Part shown: positions 51,607 through 63,461 of the stretch, piece by piece
How positions within the stretch are numbered: the stretch's first letter is position 1
How the letters are laid out: each line of letters opens with the position of its first letter
Source: Streptomyces liliiviolaceus
GTDB lineage: Bacteria > Actinomycetota > Actinomycetes > Streptomycetales > Streptomycetaceae
Length of the DNA: 64,000 bases
NCBI RefSeq assembly: GCF_018070025.1
Contig: NZ_JAGPYQ010000001.1
Coordinates: 7,502,001-7,566,000, forward strand
Direction of reading: 5' to 3'
The notes under the pieces: model-generated
Told to the model about the DNA's origin: nothing
Database searches by the model: none
Seen by the model: the letters and a program-made list of their open reading frames with translations, nothing else
Translations under genes and position numbers: made by a program

Positions 51607-52527
51607 TCACAGCTGGGACTGGACCTGGGAGGAGATGAGGTCCAGGTGGTCCAGGTCGTCGAGGTCGAGGATCTGGAGGTAGACCCGCTGGGAGCCGATC
51701 TCCGCGAAACGGCCGATCCTGTCGACGACCTCGGCCGGGGAGCCCGCCAGGCCGTTGGCCTTCAGCTCCTCCACCTCACGGCCGATCGCCGCCGCCCGGC
51801 GGGCCACCTCGGCGTCGTCCTTGCCCACACAGGCGACGAGCGCGTTCGAGTAGACCAGGTCGGAGCCCTTGCGGCCGGCCTGCTCGGCGGCGGCCCGCAC
51901 CCGGCCGAACTGGCGCTCGCTGTCCTCGACGGACGCGAACGGCATGTTGAACTCGTCGGCGTACCGGCCCGCGAGGCGCGGCGTACGGGACGCGCCGTGG
52001 CCGCCGATGAGCACCGGCACCTTGGACTGCGCGGGCTTGGGCAGCGCGGGCGAGTCGGTGAGCTGGTAGTGGGTGCCGTCGTAGGAGAAGGTCTCGCCCG
52101 GCTTGGTCTCCCACAGCCCGGTGACGATCGCCAGCTGCTCCTCCAGGCGGGCGAACTTCTCCTTCGGGAAGGGGATGCCGTACGCCTTGTGCTCCTCCTC
52201 GAACCAGCCCGCGCCGAGGCCCAGTTCGACCCGGCCGCCGGACATCTGGTCGACCTGTGCGACCTGGATCGCCAGGACGCCGGGCAGGCGGAAGGTGCCG
52301 GCCGTCATCAGGGTGCCGAGCCGGATCCGCTTGGTCTCGCGGGCGAGTCCGGCGAGGGTGATCCAGGCGTCCGTCGGCCCGGGAAGCCCGTCCACGGACC
52401 CCATGCGCAAGTAATGATCCGAGCGGAAGAAGGCATCGAAGCCGAGGTCTTCGGTGGCCTTCGCCACGGCGAGCAGGGTGTCGTAGGTCGCCCCTTGCTG
52501 GGGCTCGGTGAAGATTCGAAGATCCAT
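51607..52527 (-). CDS. LLM-class F420-dependent oxidoreductase
   Basis: A 306-residue luciferase-like TIM-barrel protein starting MDLRIFTEPQQGATYDTLL, with RIRLGTLMTAGTFRLPG, VELGLGAGWFEEEHKAYG and VPVLIGGHGASRTPRLA, patterns of F420-dependent LLM enzymes. It would reduce or oxidise an unknown substrate with F420. Start at 52527 chosen over 52611 because the family begins here. No operon partner is visible. Confidence 0.88.
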   Translation of the reverse strand: MDLRIFTEPQQGATYDTLLAVAKATEDLGFDAFFRSDHYLRMGSVDGLPGPTDAWITLAGLARETKRIRLGTLMTAGTFRLPGVLAIQVAQVDQMSGGRVELGLGAGWFEEEHKAYGIPFPKEKFARLEEQLAIVTGLWETKPGETFSYDGTHYQLTDSPALPKPAQSKVPVLIGGHGASRTPRLAGRYADEFNMPFASVEDSERQFGRVRAAAEQAGRKGSDLVYSNALVACVGKDDAEVARRAAAIGREVEELKANGLAGSPAEVVDRIGRFAEIGSQRVYLQILDLDDLDHLDLISSQVQSQL

Positions 52528-52657
52528 GCCTCCATCCTGCACGGTCGTACGCCGGTCGGCGCCATCGGTACCGCCGGTCGCCCGCGTCCCCGGTCGGGTG
52601 AAATCCGTCAACCGTGTGCGCGGGGGTGGTCTCGGGGCCGGCCCCCGAACCCCCGGT

Positions 52658-52680
52658 CCTCACACGCCGGACGGGCTGGA
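52658..52680. repeat. Type 1 dispersed element, half-site copy
   Basis: CCTCACACGCCGGACGGG followed by CTGGA, matching the left arm and inner part of the element at 47205-47252 with one change, in the gap between two leftward genes. The GGGGCCGGCCCCCGAACCCC before it is also shared flank. Confidence 0.7.
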
Positions 52681-52688
52681 AGATCCGC

Positions 52689-53153
52689 TCACTGCCCCGC
52701 TGCCGCCCCCTGATCCCGCACGGCCAGCCGCCGCAGCATCTCAAGGACCCGGTCCCGAGACTCGTCCGCCGCGTCGATCGCCTCCATGCACTGCCAGTAC
52801 GTCCCCTCGTCCGCAGCCGCGCAGGCTATCCCCACCAGCGCGATCCCCACCTCCCCCAGCAACCCCCCGAGTTCGAGAAGCGCCCCCCGCGCATCCCCGA
52901 GCTCCGTCAGCTGCGCCGCCCGTAAGAGGCTGACATCGAGCGCGGGAGCTCCCAGCACCCCGCACCCCCGACCGGCCAGCTCCGTCAACCCCAGGGCCTC
53001 CCCTCTCAGTTCGGGAGGTCCGGACACCGCCAGCCGACTGCCTATCGCCTGGGCGAGGGCCTGGGCCTGCCAGGCCTCGGCCATGGTCTCGGAGGCGTCG
53101 CCGCTCCTCATCAGGGCACACCTGCTCGCACCGATGAGCCGCACCGCATCCAT
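52689..53153 (-). CDS. Conserved protein, DUF6099-like
   Basis: A 154-residue, mainly helical, Ala/Leu-rich soluble protein starting MDAVRLIGASRCALMRSG and containing EAWQAQALAQAIGSRLAVSGP. It resembles a Streptomyces family of unknown function (DUF6099 from memory). Start at 53153 chosen over 53213 by family resemblance. Three short AGTTGG repeats lie upstream. No operon partner. Confidence 0.75.
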   Translation of the reverse strand: MDAVRLIGASRCALMRSGDASETMAEAWQAQALAQAIGSRLAVSGPPELRGEALGLTELAGRGCGVLGAPALDVSLLRAAQLTELGDARGALLELGGLLGEVGIALVGIACAAADEGTYWQCMEAIDAADESRDRVLEMLRRLAVRDQGAAAGQ

Positions 53154-53352
53154 CCGCTGTCCCCGTCTGTCCCGACGCGCTGTGCACGCGCCTGCCCGAA
53201 CTCCGCCTGCCACTACCCAGAGTGAGCTGCCTCGGGACGAAAAGCCAGAGGAAGTCTGAAATCTGCGGACACGGAATCGAATATGAACAGATCAACAACT
53301 CCGGAGAGTGACAATCGGAATTGTTGGTCCGTTTTTCCGTCCACAGCACGGG

Positions 53353-53377
53353 AGTTGGCGCAGTTGGTGACAGTTGG
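53353..53377. repeat. Three phased AGTTGG repeats
   Basis: AGTTGG begins at 53353, 53362 and 53372, spaced 9 and 10 bp, about one helical turn, in the 256-nt gap between the MazG-like gene and the DUF6099-like gene. Phasing suggests a protein-binding array; nothing else supports this. A short T-run (GTTTTTCC) just left might end MazG-operon transcription. Confidence 0.4.
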
Positions 53378-53409
53378 TGGCAGTAGGCAGCGAGCCCGGC
53401 CGGCGTGTG

Positions 53410-53736
53410 TCACTCCGCCACCGGGAACCTCCCCTCGTTGCGGTCGATCTTCGCGTCCAGCGCCGCGAGCAGATCGACTCCGAGGACCTCGCACAGCTGG
53501 AGCAGGTACGCGAGCACGTCCGCGACTTCGTCCCGTACACGCGGCGCTCTCTTCGGGTCGTCCATCACCCGGGCCGACTCCTCAGGCGTCAACCACTGGA
53601 AGATCTCGACGAGTTCGGACGCCTCCACGCTGAGCGCGGCGACGAGGTTCTTGGGCGTGTGGTAGGGCTCCCAGTTCCGCGCCGCGGCGAACGCGGCCAG
53701 TCGGCGCTGCAGGGTCGCCACATCAAGTTCGGTCAC
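53410..53736 (-). CDS. MazG-like nucleotide pyrophosphohydrolase
   Basis: A 108-residue all-helical MazG/dUTPase-like protein. Metal-binding motif SVEASELVEIFQW (EExxE-like) and a second DEVADVLAYLLQL (ExxD). It hydrolyses nucleoside triphosphates to monophosphates, probably cleaning non-canonical or excess dNTPs. GTG start overlaps the stop of the upstream ATPase by 4 nt. Confidence 0.88.
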   Translation of the reverse strand: MTELDVATLQRRLAAFAAARNWEPYHTPKNLVAALSVEASELVEIFQWLTPEESARVMDDPKRAPRVRDEVADVLAYLLQLCEVLGVDLLAALDAKIDRNEGRFPVAE

Positions 53737-54956
53737 GGTGCAAGGTCTACCACCGTCACCCCGCCCGTTCCCGCCGCCCAGGACGCGTCGCTCACGGCCC
53801 CCACCAGCCGGATGTGTCCTCGTTCGCACATCCGGGCCGCCAGCCGTACGAGCCCTTCCCGTTGCCGGGCGTCCAGATCGCGGTCGAACCCGTCGACGAG
53901 CACGGTGAGCGTCTGCAGCGCCGCGGGTACCTCGCCCGCCGGGTCGACCTCCAGGACACCGGGCCCGGTGAGCAGCACCAGGGCCAGCGCGAGGTAGCGC
54001 AGTTCGCCGTTCCCCAGGCGGCCGAGCGGTGTACGCAGCCCGTCACCCCGGTCGAGGAGCGCCCGGACCGTGCCGCCCGCACCCGTCCCGTCGGCCCCGG
54101 GCTCGGCCAGTACGTCGTGGACCGGTCCCGCGCATCCCGCCCGTACCGCGTCGACCAGCAGTCCGTGCCGCCGCCCGCACTCGGAGCGCGTGCGCCACAG
54201 CACTTCGGCGAGGTTGTCGCAGCCGCGCAGCAGCCGTCCCGTGCCGAGCGGCACATCGGTGCGCATGGCGCGGGGCTGCGGGTCGCACACGAAGACCGAC
54301 CGCAGCGCGACCACCATCTGCTGGGCGGCGGCGAGGACTTGGCGCTGGCCGTCCGTCCTGCCCGCGACCCGCAGCGGCAGGAGCGCGGTGCCGAGCCGGT
54401 CGTCGGGGAGCGGCGCCCTCGTCACGAGGGACGAGCCCGCGGTGTGCCAGGCCGCCTGCACCGCCCGGCGCGCCGGATCCCGCAGGGCCGTCTCCAGCAG
54501 GGTGCGCCCTCCGGCGGTCAACCGCTCGCCCACGATGCGGAGTCGGGGTTCGGCCTGTACCGCCACATCGAGTCGTACGGGGCCCTCGGGGCCGTCCGCC
54601 GTGCACCCGATACGGAACCCGCGGCGCCGTTGGGCGTCGGGCCGGGCCCGCTCCGGCACGCAGTCGGCCGGTTCCGGGAACACCTCACCGAGTTCGGCAC
54701 CGCCACCGAGCCGCGCCAGTGCCTCGTACGCCCTCAGGGCGGTGGACTTCCCACTCCCGCTGGGCCCGCACAACAAACTGAGAGGCCCGAGCGGGAAGCT
54801 GGCCCCGCGGTGCACGCCGAACGCGGACAGCCGGAGCTCGGTGACGCACGGCCGGTCGGACCGGGACCGCGTCCCAGTGCTCCCCAGCCCCCTCAGGGGC
54901 GCGGGGAACTGCGCGGTCTTCTCACCTTGGCGGGGGACGCGGGGAGGCACGGTCAT
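53733..54956 (-). CDS. SMC/ABC-type AAA ATPase
   Basis: About 407 residues from ATG at 54956. The P-loop LLCGPSGSGKSTALRAYEALARLGGG (G62-T70 region) is followed late by a signature-like LGNGELRYLALALVLL and Walker B-like TVLVDGFDRDLD, like RecF/SMC-type ATPases with a short middle. Residues about 13-33 (EKTAQFPAPLRGLGSTGTR) are the translation of a dispersed intergenic element (54894-54916), so the N-terminus may be non-functional leader or the start may be further in. It is coupled to the MazG-like gene. Substrate unknown. Confidence 0.78.
   Translation of the reverse strand: MTVPPRVPRQGEKTAQFPAPLRGLGSTGTRSRSDRPCVTELRLSAFGVHRGASFPLGPLSLLCGPSGSGKSTALRAYEALARLGGGAELGEVFPEPADCVPERARPDAQRRRGFRIGCTADGPEGPVRLDVAVQAEPRLRIVGERLTAGGRTLLETALRDPARRAVQAAWHTAGSSLVTRAPLPDDRLGTALLPLRVAGRTDGQRQVLAAAQQMVVALRSVFVCDPQPRAMRTDVPLGTGRLLRGCDNLAEVLWRTRSECGRRHGLLVDAVRAGCAGPVHDVLAEPGADGTGAGGTVRALLDRGDGLRTPLGRLGNGELRYLALALVLLTGPGVLEVDPAGEVPAALQTLTVLVDGFDRDLDARQREGLVRLAARMCERGHIRLVGAVSDASWAAGTGGVTVVDLAP
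54894..54916. repeat. Dispersed element, type 2, copy in the ATPase gene
   Basis: CAGGGGCGCGGGGAACTGCG matches, with one change, the copy at 60070-60091. Here it lies within the 5' end of the ATPase reading frame. Confidence 0.7.
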
Positions 54957-55111
54957 ATCCGGACCGTAGGACTCCGCCCAGAGGCGGAACCGTTTCGTCC
55001 GCGGACCTTCCTACGATCGGGGTACCCGGTCACGGAAGTTGCCGGGAACGCCAACGCCGTGAACGCCCGCGCCGCGAACACCGGCGCCGTGAACGTCACA
55101 CGCCGTGAACG

Positions 55112-55501
55112 TCACACGCCGGGAATCCCGGCCCCCTGCATCAGCCCCGCCACCTCGGTACCCGGCGGCGTCAGCAGGAAGACGTTCTTGTCGACCCGGT
55201 GCATCCCGCTCGCCAGGCCGAAGACCACACCCGTGCTGAAGTCGAGTACACGCTTGGCGACGTCCGTCTCGGCGCTGGTGAGATCCAGGAGGACCGGAAT
55301 TCCGGCCATCAGGGTCTCGGCGACCTCGCGGGCGTCCGCGAAGATGTTGATGCGCAGCACCACGAAGCGGCGCCGCGTCTCGGTCTCCGCCTCCGGCAGC
55401 GCCCGATGTCCGACCGCCGACGGCCAGGCATCGCGCCCGCGCAGAGGAACTACCTGGGCGAGCCCTTCCCACTGTTCATCGGTGACGTCGTGGCTGTTCA
55501 C
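55112..55501 (-). CDS. SepF-like protein
   Basis: A 129-residue SepF-family protein: RRFVVLRINIFADAREVAETL, PVLLDLTSAETDVAKRVLDFSTG and a hydrophobic GVVFGLASGMHRVDKNVFLLTPPG. SepF binds FtsZ and anchors it to the membrane; streptomycetes have extra paralogues outside the ftsZ cluster, and this seems to be one. GTG at 55501 chosen because GGGGGAGCC precedes it; an ATG at 55585 lacks such a site. No amphipathic membrane helix is evident at the N-terminus. Confidence 0.85.
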   Translation of the reverse strand: MNSHDVTDEQWEGLAQVVPLRGRDAWPSAVGHRALPEAETETRRRFVVLRINIFADAREVAETLMAGIPVLLDLTSAETDVAKRVLDFSTGVVFGLASGMHRVDKNVFLLTPPGTEVAGLMQGAGIPGV

Positions 55502-55868
55502 CGGCTCCCCCCGCCCTGTCGTGCACTGAATGCTGTCCTGATCGCTGCCTTGAGCAGTGCCCGGATTCGTGCTGATTGTTTGCACCGGTCACTGTCGGGC
55601 CATTGTTGCGCATGGTCACCCGTTCGGCCGAATGCGACACGGTCCGCAGCCGACCGCCGTAGGCTGCGAAACCCACGACCGGCCCATGAATCGGCCCACG
55701 AACCGGCCCTCGCGTCGGCCCCGGGCCGACCCTTGCACCGACCCCTCACACCGGGCCGGCCGCCGTTGTGTGACGGGTGTAACCCCTCAAGATCACGCCA
55801 CGTGACACAGGCGTAACGGGCAATTCGTACAGTCGGAGCTCCCGAGAAAAGCCGGAGAAGGGCAGCGT
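55502..55868. other. Divergent promoter region between the SepF-like and nitrate reductase genes
   Basis: 367 nt without a supported gene. The right third carries GlnR-like half-sites (separate entry) and a possible -10 (TACAGT at 55828-55833). The left part should contain the SepF-like promoter. Short frames here look like chance. Confidence 0.5.
55779..55817 (+). promoter_or_regulatory. GlnR-like half-sites upstream of nitrate reductase
   Basis: GTAAC (55779), AGATC (55790), GTGAC (55802) and GTAAC (55813), spaced by 6, 7 and 6 bases. The last two resemble one GlnR pair (GTnAC-n6-GAAAC) with one mismatch. GlnR activates nitrate assimilation in streptomycetes, so the place is right. The match is by eye. 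Confidence 0.4.
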
Positions 55869-58800
55869 GTGAGCACGACCTCCCCCACGTCCTCGTCCTC
55901 CCCTGACCCCTCGTCCTCCCCTACGTCCTCGTCCTCCCCCGCCTCCCAGGTGCGCACGGTCTGCTCGTACTGCGGTGTCGGCTGCGGCCTGGTCCTCGAC
56001 ATCGGCATGGGCCCCGACGGACGGCGTACGGTCCTCAAGGCGACCGGCGACAAGGCGCACCCGGCGAATCGCGGCCGGCTGTGCACCAAGGGGGCGACCA
56101 CCGCGGACATGCTCGCGGCGCCGGGGCGGCTCTCCACCGCGCTCGTACGGGAGGACCGCGGGGCCGGGCCCGCACCGGCGTCCGTGGACGCGGCGATAGC
56201 CGAGACCGCGCGGCGGCTGCGCGCGGTCGTCGACGAGCACGGCCCGGACGCCTTCGCCTTCTACGTCTCGGGGCAGCTGAGCCTGGAGGCCCAGTACCTG
56301 GCGAACAAGCTGGCCAAGGGTTTCGTGCGGACGAATCAGATCGAGTCCAACTCGCGGCTGTGCATGGCGAGCGCGGGCGCCGGTTACAAGCTGTCGCTGG
56401 GGGCGGACGGGCCGCCCGGCTCGTACCAGGACTTCGAGTCGGCGGACGTCTTCCTCGTCATCGGCTCGAACATGGCCGACTGCCATCCGGTCCTGTTCCT
56501 GCGGATGATGGACCGGGTGAAGTCGGCGGGCGCGAAGGTGATCGTCGTCGACCCGCGGCGCACCGCCACCGCCGACAAGGCAGATCTGTATCTGCGGATC
56601 AGGCCGGGTACGGATCTCGCCCTGCTGAACGGGCTGCTGTATCTGCTGCACGAGAACGGGCACACGGATCCCGCCTTCATCGCCGCCCACACCGAGGGCT
56701 GGGAGGCGATGCCCGGCTTCCTCGCCGACTACCCGCCCGCCGCCGTCGCCGAGATCACCGGCATCCCGGAGGACGACATCCGTGCCGCCGCGCGGCTGAT
56801 CGGCGAGGCGGGCGAGTGGATGAGCCTGTGGACCATGGGCCTCAACCAGTCCACGCACGGCACCTGGAACACGAACGCCCTGGTCAACCTGCATCTCGCC
56901 ACCGGCGCGATCTGCCGCCCGGGGTCCGGGCCCTTCTCCCTCACCGGGCAGCCCAATGCCATGGGCGGGCGCGAGATGGGGTACATGGGGCCCGGTCTGC
57001 CGGGGCAGCGGTCCGTACTCGTCGACCACGAGCGGGCCTTCGTCGAGGAGCTGTGGGAGCTGCCGCCCGACACCCTCCGCAAGGACGGGGTCGGCAAGGG
57101 CACCGTCGAGATGTTCCGGAAGATGGCCGACGGCGAGATCAAGGCCTGCTGGATCATCTGCACCAACCCGGTCGCCTCGGTGGCCAACCGCCGCACGGTC
57201 ATCGAGGGCCTCGAAGCCGCCGAGTTCGTCGTCACGCAGGACGTGTTCGCCGAGACCGAGACCAACGCGTACGCCGATGTCGTGCTCCCCGCCGCGATGT
57301 GGACCGAGACCGAGGGCGTGCTCATCAACAGCGAACGCAACCTCACGCTCGCCCGGCCCGCCGTCGACCCGCCCGGCGAGGCGCTCGCGGACTGGCGGCT
57401 CATCGCGCGGGTGGCCTGCGAGATGGGGTACGAGAAGGGGTTCTCGTACGCGAGCGCGGAGGAGATCTTCGAGGAGATCAAGCGGGCGTGGAATCCGGGG
57501 ACGGGGTGGGATCTGCGGGGCGTCACGTACGAGCGGCTGCGGGACACCTCCGTGCAGTGGCCGGCCGCGGACGTGGAGGGACCCGACCGGAATCCGATCC
57601 GGTACGTCGGCTCCGGTGAGCCGGTCTTTCCGACCGCCAGTGGGCGGGCCGTGTTCCATGCCCGGCCGCATCTGCCCGCCGCCGAGTTGCCCGACGACGA
57701 CTTTCCGTTCGTGCTGAACACCGGGCGGGTGCAGCATCAGTGGCACACGCTGACCAAGACGGGGCGGGTGGCCCGGCTCAACAGGCTGAATGCCGGGCCG
57801 TTCGTGGAGGTGCATCCGGAGGACGCGGCGGCGCTGGGGGTGGGTGACGGGGACCGGGTCGAGGTCGCGTCCCGGCGGGGGCGGGCCGTGTTGCCCGCGG
57901 TGGTCACGGACCGGGTGCGGTCGGGGAATCTGTTCGCGCCGTTCCACTGGAACGACCTGTTCGGGGAGTACCTGAGCGTCAATGCCGTCACCAGTGACGC
58001 CGTTGATCCCGTGTCGTTCCAGCCGGAGTTGAAGGTGTGTGCGGTGGCTCTGACCCGGGTTTCCTCCCCCACCCCGCCCCTTCCCGAAACCGGGGCGGCG
58101 CCCCGGACCCCGTCGGGGGCGCTGCCCCCGGGCCCCCGCTCCTCAAACGCCGGAGAGGCTGGGAGTACAGGCGCCGGAGGGGGTGAAAGTGCGGGAGCTG
58201 AAGAAATCTTCGGGCTGGAGCCCAGCCCCCCGCCCCGCCTCTCCGCCTCCGAGCGCCACTACCTCACCGGCTTCCTCGCCGTGCTTCCCGCGGGGGCGCC
58301 CGGTGTGCCCGTGCTTCCGGGGGACGCGCCCTTCGACGCGGAGCACGCGCTCTGGGTGAACGGTGTTCTCGCCGGGATGTACTCCCGCGCGGCCGACACC
58401 CCTCGGGCCGTGGAAGCCGCCGCACCCCTCCGCGAAGTCGTCGTCCTGTGGGCCTCGCAGACCGGGAACGCCGAGGGGTTCGCCGGTGCGACCGCCGAAC
58501 AGCTCATCGCCAGTGGGCACAGGGCCACGCTCCTCGGCATGGACGACGCCGATCCGCGTGCCCTGCCGGCGGGGGCGGACCTGCTGCTCATCACCAGTAC
58601 GTTCGGCGACGGGGACGCGCCCGACAACGGCTCCGGGTTCTGGGAGGCCCTGGCCGAGGAGTCGCCCGAGCCACCCCGTATGGACGGCGTGCGCTATGCC
58701 GTGCTCGCCCTCGGCGACTCCTCGTACGACGACTTCTGCGGGCACGGGCGGCGGCTCGATCAGCGGCTGGACGAGCTGGGCGGGGTGCGACTGGCTCCGC

Positions 58801-60035
58801 GTACCGACTGCGAGCCGGACTACGAGCCGTCCGCGCGGGCCTGGCTCGACCAGGTGGTCGACGCACTCGCGGCCGTGAAGGAACCCGCGCCCGCCACGGC
58901 GCCGACCGTGTCGAGCAAGCCCGCCGTCACCGCGCGGCTCGTCGGGAACCGGCTGCTCAGCCTGCCCGGTGCGGGCAAGGAGGTACGCCGGTTCACCTTC
59001 GACACCCGGGGTGGTGACATCCCGCTGACGTACGAGGCCGGGGACTCGCTCGGGGTACGGCCGCTCAACTCGCCCGCCCTGGTGGGGGAATGGCTGGACG
59101 TGGCCGGGCTCGACCCCACAACCGGCGTCGTGGTCGGCGGAGTCGGGCACACCTCCCTCGGCGACGCCCTCGTCCGCCACCTCGACATCACCCGGATCTC
59201 CCCGGACCTGCTGCGCTTCGTCGCCGAACGGACCGGTGACAACCGCGAGTTGAAGCGGCTGCTGCGGCCCGACAACAAGGACGGTCTGGCCCAGTGGAGT
59301 TGGGGGCGTCAGGCCGTCGACGTCCTCGCCGAACATCCGGTGCGCGCGAACGCCCAGGAATGGGCCGACGTCCTGAAGCGGCTCCAGCCCCGCCTGTACT
59401 CCATATCGTCCAGCCCCCTCACCGACCCGCACCACGTGTCACTCACGGTCTCCGTCGTGCGGTACGAGAATCTGGGCGGCCGGGCCCGCGGCGGGGTCTG
59501 CTCGCCCTTTCTCGCCGATGCCGAGGCGGGCACGCCGGTCCCCGTCTTCGTACAGCGCTCCCCGCATTTCAGGCCACCGGCCGATCCGGCGACCCCGATG
59601 GTGATGGTCGGGCCCGGCACCGGCGTCGCCCCCTTCGTCGGCTTCCTGGAGGAGCGGCGGGCCCTCGGGCACCGGGCGCCGAACTGGCTGTTCTTCGGCG
59701 AGCAGCACCGGGCGACCGACTTCTACTACGAGGAGGAGCTGGACGGCTTCCTCGCCGACGGCACCCTCACCCGGCTGGACACGGCTTTCTCCCGCGACCA
59801 GCGCGCCAAGGTCTACGTCCAGGACCGGCTGCGCGAACACGGCCCCGAGCTGTGGTCCTGGCTCCAGGGCGGCGCCCGCTTCTACGTCTGCGGCGACGCC
59901 TCCCGCATGGCCAAGGACGTCGACCGGGCCCTGCGGGACATCGCGGTCACCCACGGCGGCCTGGCCGAGCCGGAGGCCGCCGCATACGTCAAGCAGCTGG
60001 CGTCGGAGAAGCGCTACGTCCGGGACGTGTACTGA
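55869..60035 (+). CDS. Assimilatory nitrate reductase fused to a CysJ-type flavoprotein reductase
   Basis: A 1388-residue fusion. After a Ser/Pro-rich leader comes a [4Fe-4S] site (Cys32, 35, 39, 72), then the molybdopterin-binding catalytic part (to about 500) and the MGD-binding C-terminal part (about 600-725, [19 protein letters not shown]). A 120-residue linker follows. Then come a flavodoxin domain ([16 protein letters not shown], from about 855), an FAD domain and an NADPH domain ([13 protein letters not shown] near 1247) ending KRYVRDVY as in CysJ. It should take electrons from NADPH through FMN/FAD to reduce nitrate to nitrite. GTG start with GAGAAGGGCAGC upstream. The linker (about 731-790) is partly a translated dispersed repeat. 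Confidence 0.93.
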   Translation: MSTTSPTSSSSPDPSSSPTSSSSPASQVRTVCSYCGVGCGLVLDIGMGPDGRRTVLKATGDKAHPANRGRLCTKGATTADMLAAPGRLSTALVREDRGAGPAPASVDAAIAETARRLRAVVDEHGPDAFAFYVSGQLSLEAQYLANKLAKGFVRTNQIESNSRLCMASAGAGYKLSLGADGPPGSYQDFESADVFLVIGSNMADCHPVLFLRMMDRVKSAGAKVIVVDPRRTATADKADLYLRIRPGTDLALLNGLLYLLHENGHTDPAFIAAHTEGWEAMPGFLADYPPAAVAEITGIPEDDIRAAARLIGEAGEWMSLWTMGLNQSTHGTWNTNALVNLHLATGAICRPGSGPFSLTGQPNAMGGREMGYMGPGLPGQRSVLVDHERAFVEELWELPPDTLRKDGVGKGTVEMFRKMADGEIKACWIICTNPVASVANRRTVIEGLEAAEFVVTQDVFAETETNAYADVVLPAAMWTETEGVLINSERNLTLARPAVDPPGEALADWRLIARVACEMGYEKGFSYASAEEIFEEIKRAWNPGTGWDLRGVTYERLRDTSVQWPAADVEGPDRNPIRYVGSGEPVFPTASGRAVFHARPHLPAAELPDDDFPFVLNTGRVQHQWHTLTKTGRVARLNRLNAGPFVEVHPEDAAALGVGDGDRVEVASRRGRAVLPAVVTDRVRSGNLFAPFHWNDLFGEYLSVNAVTSDAVDPVSFQPELKVCAVALTRVSSPTPPLPETGAAPRTPSGALPPGPRSSNAGEAGSTGAGGGESAGAEEIFGLEPSPPPRLSASERHYLTGFLAVLPAGAPGVPVLPGDAPFDAEHALWVNGVLAGMYSRAADTPRAVEAAAPLREVVVLWASQTGNAEGFAGATAEQLIASGHRATLLGMDDADPRALPAGADLLLITSTFGDGDAPDNGSGFWEALAEESPEPPRMDGVRYAVLALGDSSYDDFCGHGRRLDQRLDELGGVRLAPRTDCEPDYEPSARAWLDQVVDALAAVKEPAPATAPTVSSKPAVTARLVGNRLLSLPGAGKEVRRFTFDTRGGDIPLTYEAGDSLGVRPLNSPALVGEWLDVAGLDPTTGVVVGGVGHTSLGDALVRHLDITRISPDLLRFVAERTGDNRELKRLLRPDNKDGLAQWSWGRQAVDVLAEHPVRANAQEWADVLKRLQPRLYSISSSPLTDPHHVSLTVSVVRYENLGGRARGGVCSPFLADAEAGTPVPVFVQRSPHFRPPADPATPMVMVGPGTGVAPFVGFLEERRALGHRAPNWLFFGEQHRATDFYYEEELDGFLADGTLTRLDTAFSRDQRAKVYVQDRLREHGPELWSWLQGGARFYVCGDASRMAKDVDRALRDIAVTHGGLAEPEAAAYVKQLASEKRYVRDVY
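58141..58162. repeat. Type 1 dispersed element inside the nitrate reductase gene
   Basis: CCTCAAACGCCGGAGAGG followed by CTGG, identical in its first 14 bases to the left arm of the element at 47205-47252, and preceded by the same GC-rich flank. It lies in frame within the interdomain linker of the reductase. Confidence 0.75.
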
Positions 60036-60069
60036 CCCCCGCGCCTCTGGATGGCGGCGCAGCCGCTCC

Positions 60070-60091
60070 AGGGGCGCGGGGAGCTGCGCGA
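60070..60091. repeat. Dispersed element, type 2, intergenic copy
   Basis: CAGGGGCGCGGGGAGCTGCG, one change from the copy at 54894-54916, in the 242-nt gap between the nitrate reductase and furA, next to GGCGGCGCAGCCGC. Apart from the furA promoter the gap holds nothing else. Confidence 0.65.
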
Positions 60092-60231
60092 CCAGCCCCC
60101 ACCGGCCCGCAGCCGAATCACCCCCCCCCACCGGGCCACACCCCTTGCAGGACAAGGCCCCCGCTGACCTGCGCCGACACCCCCACCGGCAGGTGAACGG
60201 CACCCCAAGCCCACGCATCCAAACCTGTACC

Positions 60232-60271
60232 GTTCATTTACTTGAACTGTTCGTGTTTATGTCAGTAGGTT
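60232..60271 (+). promoter_or_regulatory. furA promoter with palindromic operator; probably leaderless
   Basis: A GTTCA-n6-TGAAC palindrome (60232-60247) and an overlapping GAAC-T-GTTC (60244-60252). A -35 (TTGAAC, 60242-60247) and -10 (TAGGTT, 60266-60271) are 18 nt apart, so transcription would start at or next to the ATG at 60278. There is no Shine-Dalgarno sequence. FurA-type repressors of katG bind their own promoter in this way. Confidence 0.65.
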
Positions 60272-60277
60272 GGGTCC

Positions 60278-60733
60278 ATGACCGCACCCGGCACACCGAC
60301 GACCGCCGAAGAGCTGCGCGGCGCCGGCCTGCGGGTGACGGCCGCCCGTGTCGCGCTGCTCGAAACCGTCCGGGCGGGTGATCATCTCGGTGTGGAGGCC
60401 ATCGCCACCGAGGTACGAGCCCGCGTGGGCCACATCTCGCTGCAAGCCGTGTACGAGGCACTTCACGCGCTGACCACGGTGAAACTCGTCCGTCGCATCG
60501 AGCCCCCCGGCAGCCCGGCCCTCTTCGAGGGTCGTGTCGGGGACAACCACCATCACCTCGTGTGCCGGTCGTGCGGCGTCGTGGCCGACGTCGACTGCGC
60601 GACCGGCCACGCCCCCTGTCTCACCGCGTCCCAGGACCACGGCTTCGCGGTCGACGAGGCCGAGGTCATCTACTGGGGCCTGTGCCCCGCCTGTGCCACC
60701 GAGTCCCCCAGTCCCACCAGCCTCAGTTCCTGA
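60278..60733 (+). CDS. furA: FurA/CatR-type peroxide-sensing repressor
   Basis: A 151-residue Fur-family protein. DNA-binding part LRVTAARVALLETV and HISLQAVYEALHALT; metal site NHHHLVCRSCG and a second Cys pair CPACA. In actinobacteria this type represses katG and itself, and is released by oxidation. It is followed 54 nt later by katG, in one operon. Confidence 0.93.
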   Translation: MTAPGTPTTAEELRGAGLRVTAARVALLETVRAGDHLGVEAIATEVRARVGHISLQAVYEALHALTTVKLVRRIEPPGSPALFEGRVGDNHHHLVCRSCGVVADVDCATGHAPCLTASQDHGFAVDEAEVIYWGLCPACATESPSPTSLSS

Positions 60734-60754
60734 GCAAGTGATCCACCCCGTTGA

Positions 60755-63019
<2,265 letters not shown>

Positions 63020-63044
63020 GTCCGGTGACCCGCTGAGGGTCGAT

Positions 63045-63076
63045 ACCCGGGTCGGTCCCTCCGGACCGGCCCGGGT
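63045..63076 (+). terminator. Terminator after katG
   Basis: 14-bp stem (ACCCGGGTCGGTCC / GGACCGGCCCGGGT, with one T-G pair), 4-nt loop, then TTTCG. It lies 25 nt after the katG stop. Confidence 0.9.
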
Positions 63077-63116
63077 TTCGCGTTCAACCGCACGGACGAC
63101 CGCACCGGCATCGTGG

Positions 63117-63461
63117 TCACGCCTTCGGGTCGTGGCCCCAGTTCATCAGCGAGTACCGCCACGGCGTGTCCGTGACGTCGCCCGAGGGGCGCTGCTTGAG
63201 GTGGCGGTGCACATAGCCGACGACCTTGCGCATATGGGCGACATCGGCGTCGGTCAGGTCGGCCTTCTTCTTCTCCAGCAGGCGGACGATACGGCGCCCG
63301 GACGCGTGCCCCACGCTCTCGCCGCCGCCGTCCGACTGGCCCACGCTCTTCGAGTCGTCCGTGTCCAGCCACTCCTTGAGGGCGCCGGGCGTCATGTTGA
63401 CAGCCTCGCCGAACTCCTCGACCGTGTCCGCGCGATCCGTGTCGGTCTTGCCGGCGCTCAT
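63117..63461 (-). CDS. DUF3140-like small protein
   Basis: A 114-residue charged protein: EEFGEAVNMTPGALKEWLDTDDS, VGHASGRRIVRLLEKKK and HMRKVVGYVHRHLKQRP, ending RYSLMNWGHDPKA. This pattern fits DUF3140, small actinobacterial proteins proposed to bind DNA. It is coupled to the upstream DUF2945-like gene by a 4-nt overlap. Function unknown. Confidence 0.85.
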   Translation of the reverse strand: MSAGKTDTDRADTVEEFGEAVNMTPGALKEWLDTDDSKSVGQSDGGGESVGHASGRRIVRLLEKKKADLTDADVAHMRKVVGYVHRHLKQRPSGDVTDTPWRYSLMNWGHDPKA

